A program made the translations under genes and the position numbers. This document shows positions 49,911-61,799 of a stretch of 64,000 bases of DNA, one piece after another. Position 1 is the stretch's first letter; each line of letters opens with the position of its first letter. The notes beneath the pieces are model-generated. The model ran no database searches. It saw nothing but the letters and a program-made list of their open reading frames with translations, and was not told the origin of the DNA. Source of the DNA: Anarhynchus alexandrinus (taxonomy: Eukaryota > Chordata > Aves > Charadriiformes > Charadriidae); assembly GCA_008711295.1 (NCBI GenBank), contig VUYV01000054.1:1396367-1460366 (forward strand). Direction: 5' to 3'.

Positions 49911-50019
49911 GGGCAACCTGGTCTAGTGGGAGGTGTCCCTGCCTATGGCAGGGGGGTTGGAACTCGATGATCTTCAAGGTCCTTTCCAACCTAAACCATT
50001 CTATGATTCTATGATTCTG
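49911..50019 (+). mobile_element. Short CR1 3' end, plus orientation
   Basis: About 110 bp: GGGCAACCTGGTCTAGTGGG through GGGTTGGAACTCGATGATC to CATTCTATGATTCTATGATTC. It matches nearly base for base the reverse complement of the start of the 57856 copy, so both belong to one young subfamily. Confidence 0.93.
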
Positions 50020-50816
50020 TGTAAAGCAAAAACCGTTATAGAACTAATGGCAATTTTAATGGCTCTGCAATGGAAGCACTCTTCCAGACAGGTGAGGTAA
50101 TTTTACACTCCTTTGCCTTGCTTTTAATATAGAACAAGGCATATGGGCAATTAACAGTCAGCTCACTGATTCTCAAAATTTTGTAAACTCATATGGCTAA
50201 TGTGGTGCTCTAAAGAATTATTTTCAGCAACTGTGAATGGGCAAAAGTTGTAGAGAGAATTGAGATGGATGGTACAGTTTACACTCACTTGAGAAATCGT
50301 AAGATGCACAGAGAAAGGCTTATTGATTTTCTTATGATCATTCAACACAGTTCAAGGGGAAATCAGCAATTTCAACACACTATTTGGCTGGGAAAAATGA
50401 AGTTGTTTTCAATATCAGCTGCTTGCAAATTTAGTTGTTCTCAAGTCTGCAATAAAGCTTAGAGGCCCTCTTCTGAAAAGCCATTTAATTTTAAGAAAAT
50501 GTACGATTGCTATGCTTAAAAAACATTAAAGAGATGAAGATCAGACAATTTCATTTGTGTTAACTATATGAAATTTTGCCACTCTGCCCTGCAATTCCTC
50601 AGGTTAGCTGGGCGAGTCTTATGGAATAAAACAGAGAGATGGAGGAGAACTAAGAAAACATGCCTTACTTTACCAAAGGTTTTTCTCCTTTTTCTCAAGT
50701 GCTGTTGAACAGTTGGTTTGCAACATTTATTTTTGCGGGAAGGGGCCTTTGGAAGTGGTCAGCTATTTGCTAGAGCCAAGAAAGCTGCACCTTTCAAAAT
50801 CAGTTTGATTCATTAC

Positions 50817-50903
50817 CATCCACTGCCAATAAACTGTTTCCAGTTGCTTCCACTCCAGAAAGGCTTCTAGTTGCATGGTTTCAGACTCCAGAAGCTGTAC
50901 TAG
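50817..50903 (-). CDS. TEDC1: TEDC1, internal coding exon (29 codons)
   Basis: On the minus strand a pyrimidine-rich acceptor ends TCCTTTCCTCTAG, and the exon is 87 bp in phase 0 up to the donor TGGATG|GTAATG. It encodes LVQLLESETMQLEAFLEWKQ followed by LETVYWQWM. The order leucine-rich helix, L-E-x-x-LEW, then WQWM-x-TVLD across the exon junction is, from memory, the most conserved stretch of TEDC1. The duplicated CTAGCTAG at the acceptor leaves a 4-base alternative start that would break the phase, so I prefer 50903. Roughly the N-terminal half of the protein must be encoded further upstream and is not identified here. Confidence 0.78.
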
Positions 50904-53900
50904 CTAGAGGAAAGGAGACAAAGGAAAGAAAATCAGGTAACATTGGTCACTTGTGAACTAAATGAAATATGTGTTTGGTTTGAACTACAAAAAGAATGTC
51001 AGTGGTACACAGTACAACACTGGGTTACACTACAAGAACATTTAAAACCATCTGTGGAAACGTTACGTGAAACACTTTTCCCAGCGTCACCGATTTATTC
51101 CTCACCCCAAATGTACAAACACCATCAGCTTTTATATATAAAAATGTGAGTTTCCACATTGTTTTGAGGGATCAAAGAGACATAATTCTGATATATTAAG
51201 GCCTAGATCCATGACCATCTTCAAATCTTCTACGCTTCTTGACTACCAAAATAAACTATGCTTCTCCAAGAGTATCTTTTTCATCTATCCATTCACTCAC
51301 ATTTATCAAAGCTGTAAGGTCTAAACACCTTCTTCTCTTCCAAGCCATGTACAGCCCTCTCTCAGCTAAAACCTACACCGTTGGGCTTTGACTGGGTCTC
51401 CTCACATTCAGTAGTAATGACCCCAACTGCGATATACAGATACCTCCACTAATCCAACATATTTCCTTCCCATGCTGCTCCCACACCTGTAGAAAACTCA
51501 GAACTCCAGTATCTCCAGTCCTGTCTACCTCCTCCCCCAAAACCTATCATCCTTTATTCAGATCACTCAAACTGAGATGATTTCCGATGCTCCGAAATAG
51601 TATGGAATAACTCCCTCTAAAAATGTTATGTATTTTATAAATTGTCTGATCTGCTGCATGAGGAATCCCTCCCTTTACCTGAGAGCACTTCAAGGAGAGA
51701 GGTTATGTTCTAGCTGTACAAATCGTAATTGTTTCGTAAACCTATACATAATACTAATTTATACACACACATAGATGGAGAAAAAGACATTCCAAGACTA
51801 AATATTTATATATCAGTAAAACAAAAGTTCTGGGAAAGAATGATAGATGAACAAATTAGGTATAAATCAGAGCTTAGCAACTTTTAAAATTTCAGTACTG
51901 GCCATATAATTGAAATGAACTATTTTAACACTAATCTGATGCCAAAGGCAACTTTTTAAGATGACACACAAACAGTATAAGGTCTTGAAGACAATGATAA
52001 GGACCAGATCAGTACCAGTTAAACCCACCTGATATAGACAACTATCTTCTGCTAGCTTTGTTGGATTTAGTTACTTACTACGTAACATATAATTTAAGTA
52101 AATGCAAAGCATGAGTTGACTTTGCAATTTTATTCTGCAGATATAATTTGAATATAAAGAAATCAAAGAAAGGAAAGCACTTTGCAAGAGTAACTGCTGG
52201 AAATTACGAGCAGCTTGCTCTAAAACACTGCTGGATCCAAAATACAATTATTACACATTTGTTCGCACAACTGACACTTGGCATTACACTTAATGACTTT
52301 GCTAGTTTCAAGCTCAGCTGGTATATGAAAGGTGGAAGAATGGGTTTCTTTCTCCTTTTTTCTTTTCTCCTTTTTTTCATAGGTATATATACAGCACAAA
52401 CGGCTTACATTATGAGATCTGATGCTGGCAATAAAACCCAGCCAAAAAGTTGATTAAATATTCAGGCAGCAGCTAAGTTACTTGATTTTAAAGTAGCTTT
52501 GTAATGTGGTCATGAGCTGCGTGATTGCAGTATGAACATGTCTTGTGACAGCTAAAAAGGGCTGAAGGTTGGAATGGGGACCTTTTCATTTTAATAAGCC
52601 TTCAAAAAAAAAAATCTTAGTAAAAACGTATTCATCATCTTTAGTTTTAGTCTTACTAGAGGAGCTCCTGAATGTTAAAAAAGCCATATGCTTTCACACC
52701 ATAACTGAAAGGATATGGTTCTGAAACTTCACCAACAGGTCATTTACAGGTCTGGAGTTAACTGACCTTAACAACAATCAAAGCTTCCTGAGCTGTCTCC
52801 TAATCTCAAGCCTTTCAGGATCTTTTGCATTTTGGGTTTTATTTGTTGCCTTTTTTTTTTTTTTTAAACTACACCATTAGTCATGCAAAACTTGAACAGC
52901 TCATTTGAAAACATTCATCTGACTCATCTACCTATCGCATCCTCACCCATTCACTGAGGTATTACCACCCTCAGAAATATCAGGCCGTCAACCGTGTGCT
53001 AGATTGTTTCAGCCATAAATCAGTAATGGGATGACTACACCGCTCATCCTAGGAGGACAGTTTTCAGCCTAGCTGGAACGCACCGTGACAGCGTTAGGCA
53101 GCCTGCAATAGCCAACATTTGAGTTTCTGCCCCAAGGGACTGAAAGCACTGTTCCTGGATGCCAATATCCTCTGCCATCCTTTATATGGGTCTTGGAAGC
53201 CTCTGATGTTATTGCAGCACGGAGAATAAAGCAAAACACAATAAAAACTAATGTACTACAAATATCCTTGGGATACCTTAGCAAAAACCATAAAAACAAG
53301 TAAATGGTCAAGGCGGGGACAGGCCAACGGATTGTATGTCTGCATGCCATGAATTTGACCACAAGGACAGACTCCACATTTCACTCAGGCATACCCACGC
53401 TTAGCAAATGAATGGCTATCTATATCAACCAGCTTCTTTCCCCCAACCTCATCCTTTACTCAAGCTTCTCATGAGTTCTTTAACTAAGCTATGCATTTTG
53501 TGACATTGAGATCAACGGCATGCATTTTCTTAGGTCACTCATCCCAGTTGTCCCACAGCTGGTATTTCAGCTGTATTTACAATTGTGGAAACCAAAGCTC
53601 AAGTTGTACCTCTGGATTTTCCCCAAATACAGTACCTTTTGTTATTCATTTAGTCCTAACAACAGTTCACACAGAGATGCCTTTATATGCAATAAGCAGT
53701 TCCACTTCTGCTACTACATAAACCTCTCAAAATGTAAGACAAATTTGCAAGCTGCAACTAAAGCTGTCTGCTCATTTTCATTGACCTAAGGACCCAGACG
53801 TTGTCACGCCTCCTAATGAAATTTAAAGACTAACATCTTCAGAACAGCATTAATTTTGTCTCATGAACAAAGTGAAGCAGCAAGTCAAAAATGTGCCTCA

Positions 53901-56900
53901 CATGGATATCTAAGTGATGCTTAGGGATAACGTATGAAAATTGTCTTCCCCTCCACATAAAATTAAGACCATGAAATCCATTTCCTTCATTCTTCTGGAG
54001 GAAGTTATTGTTCTAAAATACTTACACTGAGAGAAAAAGTAATGACAAATTCAAATTGCTCATCTCTGTGGAGAAGTAATTCCATAATGAATGCTGAGAG
54101 CAAACACTTTGCAGTAACAACTTCTCTAAACCATTGTAAAGAAACCATCACTGGTGCAAACGACTTGCAAGCAACAGCTTTGCTATAGAGGCTAAACTGT
54201 GCTTAACTGAGCTGTCTCAGAGCAGGCTGCCAGGAAACCTCAGAGTGATGCAGAAGAATTCGAACTCTGTGAAGAACAACCTTCGCTCCCTCTGACGTGC
54301 GGCTGTGATCTCCAAAGCCAAACATCCCGCATCCAACACAGCTCATGGAACTCAGGAAATTTTGGGAACTTCAGCTGCAAAAGTCCTAGGTGAGAACATC
54401 CTCTAGATGGTTTTGGAAACTCAACAAGACGCCAAAGTTGAGTCCTCTCTGGTATCCACAAATCTAACTTGCACCAAAATCATTAAACATATTTGTAATT
54501 ACTTTTTCTGTTGAGATATTAATCTTTTTCGTATTATTTACTAGCATATTGCTAAATTCATTGATGCCTGCAGACTGTTACAGAAATCAATATTTAATAA
54601 TTTGCAGCATAATACATCCTTTTCACAGGCTCAGTTCCAGAGAGCTCCCCACAACAAGTATTTAATCTCTGATGCCCACAGATCATAATTCAACTACCAT
54701 ATCAGTGGCAAAAGTATTTTTAATCAAAAAAGTGCTCTGCCTAAATATTCAGAAAATTATCCCATTGTTAGACAGACAAAAAAGGGTCTTTCAGCAATAA
54801 ATTCTGTTTCTTGTCTCAGAGACAAAATACTGCTGATTCATCATGTATTCATGTATGACTGTAGATAGAAAACTTGCCTTGGACTCCAGATCACTGCAAA
54901 CCTCACTCCAAATGCCAACATCTCAAGTATGACTCAAGGCTCGAGACAGGGTTGGACAGGGTTGGCTTAATATGAAAGCTTATATGGGGAAATATCAAGA
55001 GACTTCTATTTGCTTAATAAGAAATGGCTTTGTTCAACTTGAATTTTGGTAATCTGAATACTACTTCTGAACATCTAAGAACTGCAGGGGAGAAGAAAAG
55101 CAGAGAAGTACCTTCCAAAAAATGCAAAGAAAGGGGTAAACACTCACGAAAAAGTTACACAACTTACATTACCAGAAGTAAACCATAACTGGCATTAAGG
55201 CTTTAGAGACCTAACCGTGCACCAGGTGAAATAAACAAATTACAACACAGCTTCATCTCTGCTACCAATACAAAACCCCCTTACCAAAAACACAAGCAAA
55301 CCTTGACAAATGAGAGCCTCTCTGCAGGCAGGCTGTTAGCCGGATGACATGTGGTTTAAAATGGCACATACTGCCCAAACTGCACATTAAAAGGGCTAAG
55401 TTTTGAGAACCCTTCACCAAAAAACAGAGAAAACCTTGATTATCATAAACATCTGAGGCTGAAACAAAAAACAACACTGTAGGTGGACACACTCAGTGCT
55501 CCAAGATTTAGTTCCACATTGCGATTTCTTCAGGAGCAAAGCTGGTTTAAGACATTCCCACATATCCCTTGAAGGCTGAAGCAAAAATAAATAGGCCTGA
55601 AAACTAGAAAGTCACACTAGAGTAGTGTGAAGTACAAGCAGCTGAAGAGCAAAAACCAACAGACCAATAAGCAGCCTCTAGCCACAAGGCAAATAAAGAT
55701 CTACTCAAATCATTTCTCCGCCTGTGAAATATCGCTGTGGGTTGAGACAGAGCAGGAGAAACATTGCAGCCCAACCATCACAAGGCGGATGGATCAGAAA
55801 GGCTCCTGGATGACAAAAGTGGATGACAACTTCTACTGCCAGCCATAGACAGCATAGGGACCTTGACCAAAACACTAGCAGGGGTGGGGAAAGGCCCTCT
55901 ATTGCTTCAGAAGCAGGTATTTCTGTGTCTCCTAAGCATCATCTCTTCTGGAATTGTAATTTTTTTTTGTTGTTGTTGTTGTGCAGACTGTAAGGCAAAA
56001 CAGGACACGGATCTTTTGCAGAAGATAAAATACATAAAATACAAAACACAGCAGCTTTGGGTGGAGAAGTGTAATTCTGGATGCTTTGATGTGTGTAAAA
56101 CCTCCAACACCTAAAATAAATTATGTGACTTTTCCACTCACTGACACCAGTTTTATACCACCGCAGCTTGAACTTCAGCTCAGCTATCTCAGGTTTACAT
56201 TGATGAGAGCAGAGAATCAAACCACTAGTTAAAAACTTAAGTGACAAAGATCATCATTATAAAACATAATTGCTATTTGTGGAGGGATTTAGAAAACAGC
56301 TGTTTAAAATGACACTGAAAGAAAATGGAATTTAAAGCAAACAAAATGAGGCATTTGGCACATAAAAATTGTACTACAGCTTTCACATTGATAGGCAATG
56401 AACTGAGATGTACTAACAATGACTTTCATTTGCAGAGGAACAGGTCAATGAATAGACCACTTTGCATTTTTCACCGTGGAAATGGCACATACTAAAACAG
56501 GGAAAAAAAGATCAGGAAAAAGAAGACCGAAGTGTGAGTTTTATATTTTAACAGCCAAGATCAAGATGTATGAGAATGGAAAAGGTACACGTTTTCTTCC
56601 CCAAAGGCACGACTGATTTTGGGTGCCTAATTTGGCACACCTGAAGAGCCAAATTTTTGGGTACCCTTACCTGAATATATGCTCAGTTAAAGCACATCCA
56701 GGAGGTACCAAAAAAAAAAAACCATAAATCACAATTTACTTTAGAGAAATCTCAGCCAGAGGATTTCAAAGGAAAGCACCTAATTGTATCACAGTACTGC
56801 CTGACAGCTGTTCATATTGTACTGCTAACCAGAACCCCCATATAGCTCATGTCAGAAAGACCACTGTTTATCTGCTTTTATTTCTGTTCTGTACACAGAA

Positions 56901-57855
56901 CAAAGCATTATCTATCCTCAGTTCCCCCCCCATATACTTTCCCATTTTCTTATATTTTTAAGAGACCACAAAAACACACATCGAAATCAACAGAAACAAG
57001 CAATTTCTAATTTGCTTTTTAAACTCATCTGAATACAGAATTGATGCTACGCTTCTGAACAGTACCAATATCCTGGTTTCTGTGTGTTTCCACAATGGAT
57101 GTTACTACACCACGAAGAAGCGCTAGTCATAGGAGGAGCATTTCCTTTCCTCTGTGTGTGTTGTGACTACTAACTTCAGCAGGGGAACAAACCCTTTAGG
57201 TTTTACCCTCCCCCCTTTATTAGCCCATCTATCCTTGCCACCAGCTTATTATATCCACCTACTGTATCCTTCCTTGACATCCTTATCCTGCATTTGGCAG
57301 TGAATAGACAAAAACACTATCCTTATACAAAGCTAAAGAAATGCTCCCTTTTTTTTTTTTTATTAAATCAGCCTGTATTGCAAACACCTACTAAGCCAAG
57401 GGGTTGGCTTTTTTTCTTCCCTTGAGCTTTAGTACTTCCTCTTCAAAATAAAGGGCTATGTAGCACAAGTTGTGCACAAGTGATCTCTTAAACTCCTGGA
57501 GGGGGGCTTTTCCGTCTGGATTCATCTGTTCGCAACTTAGCACACCACAGGCTGCCAGTCCTAAAGGCCACGTCAGGTTCCCAAGCCTCCTTTTCTCTCC
57601 CTGTCTGCTCCCTGCAAGAACAGGGGCTGGGAGGCACGAGTGAAGTGCCTTCCTGGCACAGACCTTCCCACAAGTGCCTGCCAGCTCCCTGTCACCTTCT
57701 CTGCCTACTGGCCTGCGAGGACAAGGTGGTCCTTAACCTTGGACTGGATGAGCAGTGACATCCAGGGCTTCCTCAGCTCTGCTTCAAGGGACAGCCCGCC
57801 TGGGATGGAGCTGCCTGGTTTCACTTGCACTCCCAGGGCACCATCAGATGTACAT
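50904..57855 (-). other. Upstream TEDC1 intron or flank, no firm exon
   Basis: Mostly unique AT-rich DNA. A pyrimidine-rich stretch lies at 51220-51560. One stretch (54026-54093) has exon-like borders but no homology. None of the longer frames (52148-52453 plus, 53069-53377 minus, 54240-54461 minus) has recognisable domains. Confidence 0.5.
54026..54093 (-). CDS. Weak candidate exon upstream of TEDC1 exons
   Basis: On the minus strand GTTTGCTCTCAG precedes 68 bp and CTCAGT|GTAAGTATT follows, both strong splice-like sites. The frame ending in phase 0 (as the next exon requires) reads IMELLLHRDEQFEFVITFSL. I see no resemblance to TEDC1, so it may be a decoy. Confidence 0.15.
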
Positions 57856-58611
57856 CATAGAATCATAGAATGGTTTAGGTTGGAAAGGACCTTGAAGATC
57901 ATCGAGTTCCAACCCCCCTGCCATAGGCAGGGACACCTCCCACTAGACCAGGTTGCCCAAGGCCACGTCCAGCCTGGCCTTGAACACCTCCAGGGATGGG
58001 GACTCAACAACCTCTCTGGGCAACCTGTTCCAGTGCCTCACCACCCTCAAAGTGAAAAACTTCTTCCTAATGTTCAATCTAAACCTGCCCTCTTCCAGTT
58101 TGAAGCCATTCCCCCTTGTCCTGTCACTACATGCCCTAGTAAAAAGTCCTTCCCCAGCTCTCCTGTAGGCCCCCTTTAGGTACTGAAAGGCCGCAATAAG
58201 ATCTCCGCGGAGCCTTCTCTTCTCCAGGCTGAACAGCCCCAACTCTTTCAGCCTCTCCTCACAGGAGAGGTGCTCCAGCCCTCGGATCATCCTCGTGGCC
58301 CTCCTCTGGACACGCTCCAGCACGTCCATGTCCTTCTTATGTTGGGGACTCCAGAGCTGGACGCAGTACTGCAGGTGGGGTCTCATGAGAGTGGAGTAGA
58401 GGGGCAGAATCACCTCCCTCGCCCTGCTGGCCACACTTCTTTTGATGCAGCCCAGGATGCGGTTGGCCTTCTGGGCTGCGATCGCACATTGCTGGCTCAT
58501 GTTGAGCTTCTCGTCGATCAGCACACCCAGGTCCTTCTCCTCAGGGCTGCTCTCCAGCCATTCCCCGCCCAGCCTGTATTTGTGCTTGGGATTGCCCCGA
58601 CCCAGATGTAA
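57856..58611 (-). mobile_element. CR1 LINE copy, minus orientation, young
   Basis: It begins with CATAGAATCATAGAATGGTT (complement of the 3' end) and extends about 755 bp. The minus strand holds an uninterrupted 193-codon ORF2 remnant (57943-58524): [60 protein letters not shown] and [20 protein letters not shown] in order. The reverse-transcriptase catalytic part is missing through 5' truncation. Near identity to 1427-1853 and 49911-50019 indicates one recently active subfamily. It is in the same orientation as TEDC1. Confidence 0.95.
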
Positions 58612-60895
58612 GACTAGATGTCATGACTAGGACCAGCTTGTACAGCAGCATCCACAGCAACGGAAACCCAACCTTAAAGCACTAATAAATATAAATGTTA
58701 AACAACATTTAGCTCTCACCCAAAAACAGAAGCAGAAACATAAACAAGAATGGTTTCCACCACCGCGGACCCAACAGCACACAGAATTATCACAGATGTT
58801 CATATTAGTTAAACAATGTCGATACGCAGATTAGTCTAAGCTTGCCAACTTGATATGAATAGTTTCTCCCAGCCTAGCTGTTCTTTGACAAGCCATCATA
58901 GTCTATCATGCGTGCAGATATTTTCATACTTTTTAAAATATGCATTATTGACTAAAGAAACTACTAATTTAAAGTCTGCTACAGTCTCCCTTATGTCAAT
59001 TCATTTCTCTTGCTAGTCTCTTAACACAGTCCTTTAAATTAAGTGACAAACATATTTAAAAAGAATCACAAACCCGAAACCACTTGCAAAGCATGAGTAA
59101 CAACTGATTTTATAACTCTATTTCCTCAGCTATTTAAAAAAACCAAGAATACCTGCCAGTAGAGCTGAGTTAACATTATGGGCCAATTGCATGCAAAGTT
59201 TAATTTTGCAAGGCTATAAAAAAAGCTCTACCAGTCTCCTCCCAACCTGAGATCCATTCTTACCTCTAAATAACAGATTTCAGTTCAGTTCAGCTTTCCA
59301 GCACCAGTTTAGTTGTGACCAAAACCATAGCAATATATGAATTTACCTGTAGTTTGCTTCTTTAGCTAGCATGAGGCTGGAGAACACAGTGGTCCTGTTG
59401 TGCTTGACTTTCCAGATGTGTTAAATGTCTTTTTGATGCAGCAGTTAATGCAGGACAACTGAGGTCCCAGCAAGGGATCACAAGATCATCATAGCGATCA
59501 TCAATCACCACATTTTGGCACAAGAGAAGAGTGACAAGCTGGAAGTCCCCTTTCCATTAGAAGCTGATAACTGATTTCTCTTTTGTATGAAAACAACAAC
59601 AGTAAAGACTCCACAAGCAAAGATGCTCTGCACTATCTAGTGGCTACTGTTAGCTTCCAGGCACAATTCAAGAGATGGGTTATGAGTTTTAAAGCTCCTC
59701 ACCTTAACATTTTTTTTTTCCTGAGATTTAATTTGTTCCTTCAGGGCCCAAAACCCCAGTTAAGATCCACTAGGCTGGACCAATGAGACTTTCAGACTCC
59801 ATCACCAAAGAATGGCAGCAAGTAAAGAACTCTCACTCTGAATTTCCTCATTGAGCTTACAGACACCAGGTATGATGCTGGTTCAACCTCTTCTGTAGCA
59901 CTGTATGGGACCGCAGAGCCTGCCTGACCTCCCTGTGCATCCCAAGCATCACCTGAGCTGGGGCAGTTTGCTCCCACCACCGGGTTTGTTAGCACTTCCA
60001 GCAAGAAAAATTATCCAATGCCAACTGATGATAAAGCACCTCAGCCTCATCTCTCCAGCTTATTAATTCCAGCTGCATTGTCTCAGGTGGAATTATATTA
60101 TAGTATGTCTCTGTCATTGTCACTGTCACAGCATTCAAATTATGTTAAGTACGGCATAAAACAAGCAAAAGCACAAAAGCAGCAGTGAAACTCAGTATCA
60201 TCCTATCAGTTTTTCTGTCACTGGCAATCACAACCAAGTGTTCGGATCAGTCAAGCCACATAGTGCAGTTCCTACTTCAGTGCAGTACGTATCGACTGTG
60301 TTTCAGAGATACCTTCCTTTCTTATGGTATAGGAGACTAAGATATTGCTGCTACATAGTCCAACAATTTATGGAGTCCGTGATGAACTACTGCATCGTTT
60401 TTCAAGGACCAAGAACTCTACATGCTTGGTCAATAAAATGTACTAAGTAATAACTCATAAAAAAAAAAAATGGTGATGGCAACTCCAGAACTGCAGCTCT
60501 ATTAACTCGTCTTTTTTTGTATGGATAAGTTTAGCTGAAGGCAATATTAGTGAAAAATTGCAGCCTGGGGAAATTTTCAGATCAAGGTAATAATGCCATG
60601 AGGTAGAATGATTTGCTTTAGTGTTGCTATATAATGCTGCCAGTTCTTCCAATGGGACACTAATTGCAGCCAGAGGCCACCTTGCTTAAAAAATATCCAA
60701 AGAAATATTTTAACACTAAAACTGTCTGGAGTAATCAAAAAATAAAGCATCCTTCCCAAGAAGGGGCACTGGGAAAGTAAAATCGGGTACGGAGTTCAAC
60801 AACTAAATGATTCACGGCTGGGTGACAGGCTGCTGCTTGTCAGCTGAAGAAGCTGGTCTCATGCTAACTCTGTCAGCTGTGGAGCAGGACCACGT
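58612..60895. other. Upstream intron or flank, no firm exon
   Basis: Unique AT-rich DNA with no recognised repeat. A minus-strand stretch at 59861-59957 has a good donor and a possible acceptor but no homology. Confidence 0.5.
59861..59957 (-). CDS. Weak candidate exon upstream of TEDC1 exons
   Basis: Minus strand: AACTGCCCCAG|CTCAGGTGATG to CTGGTGTCT|GTAAGCTC, 97 bp, ending in phase 0. It would encode SGDAWDAQGGQAGSAVPYSA and on to ASYLVS. The acceptor lacks a good pyrimidine tract and the peptide resembles nothing I recall in TEDC1. It cannot be spliced in frame to the 54026-54093 candidate, so at most one of them is real. Confidence 0.15.
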
Positions 60896-61799
60896 AGGTG
60901 GGAAGTGACCTCTGGAGGTCTATAATCCAATCTCCTGCTGAAAGCAAGGCACTCAGGGCTCTGTCCAGCAAGTCCCGAACATCAACAACAGACACGTCAC
61001 CTCTTCTCCAGGATCTGGTTCCAGAGTTCGACCACCCTCATGGCATTTTTTTCCCCCTTGTATGTGGCCAGGGTTTCTCATGTTCCAACTTGTGTCTGTT
61101 GCCTCTTCTGCTGTCCCAGTGCACCTTTAAGAAGAGCCTGACCCATGCTCCAGCCTTGGCCACCTCAGTGGCCTTACTGGACTTGTTCCTGTATGCCACT
61201 GTCCTTATGCTGGGGAGCCCAAACCAGACACCTTGCACCCAGAGTCACAAGTGCTGTGCAGAGGGAGAGGATCCCTTCCTTCGCCCTGCCGGCTGCACTC
61301 CTGCTAACACAGCCGGGGACACAGTCAGCCTTCGCTGCCTGGGCTCACTACTGACTCCTGGGCAAGTTTTTGTCCACCCAGATCCCCAGGGGTTGGTCTT
61401 TTTTGCAAAGCTGCTTATTAAGCAGTCAGCTCCCAGTCCGTACCATTGCAAGGGGTTACTCCATCCCAGATGCAGGCCTTTGCACTAGCTATTACTGAGA
61501 TTCCTAGGGCTCCTCTCAGCTCATTTCTCCAGCCCGTCTCGGTCCCCCTGAACAGCAGCGCTCCCCTCCAGGGTATTATTCACTACTATGCCCAATTTGG
61601 TATTGTCCACATACTTGCTGGTGTGCTCCATCCCATCGTTCAAGCCATGAATAAGATGTTTAACAGTACTGGCCCAAAAGCTGATCCCAGAGGGACGCCA
61701 CTAACAACCAGACACCAATTTGAATTCAGTGGCCCAAACAATTTTCCACTCACTTATCCAGCCTATCCTTAACTAAGTTGGCTATCAGGACATAAGGAT
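60896..61799 (-). mobile_element. Older CR1 LINE copy, minus orientation
   Basis: The plus strand reads like a CR1 complement throughout: GGAAGTGACCTCTGGAGGTC, GGTTCCAGAGTTCGACCACCC, GTTGCCTCTTCTGCTGTCCC, CCCAAACCAGACACC, GGGGACACAGTCAGCCTTCGC, ATTTGGTATTGTCCACATAC and CAGAGGGACGCCACTAAC, finally TTATCCAGCCTATCC. These cover the 3' end back into the reverse-transcriptase domain. Indels break the frame repeatedly, so the 196-codon plus-strand frame over it is an antisense shadow. Divergence is intermediate between the young 57856 copy and the ancient ones. Confidence 0.88.

Larger units (their letters stand above)
47759..50816 (-). other. TEDC1: TEDC1 intron, 3.1 kb
   Basis: It begins on the minus strand with GTAATG at 50816 and ends TTTCCTTTAG at 47759. 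Inside are a short CR1 3' end (49911-50019) and a decayed CR1-like stretch (48925-49110). The rest is unique AT-rich DNA with no other supported feature. Confidence 0.75.

Noticed and set aside
54240..54461. Minus-strand 73-codon frame rich in Trp and Pro
   Set aside because: No splice borders in a compatible phase and no family resemblance.
57640..58179. Plus-strand 179-codon frame
   Set aside because: Its second half is the antisense of the CR1 copy at 57856; the first half is chance flank.
60898..61488. Plus-strand 196-codon frame
   Set aside because: It is the antisense of an older CR1 copy in minus orientation.
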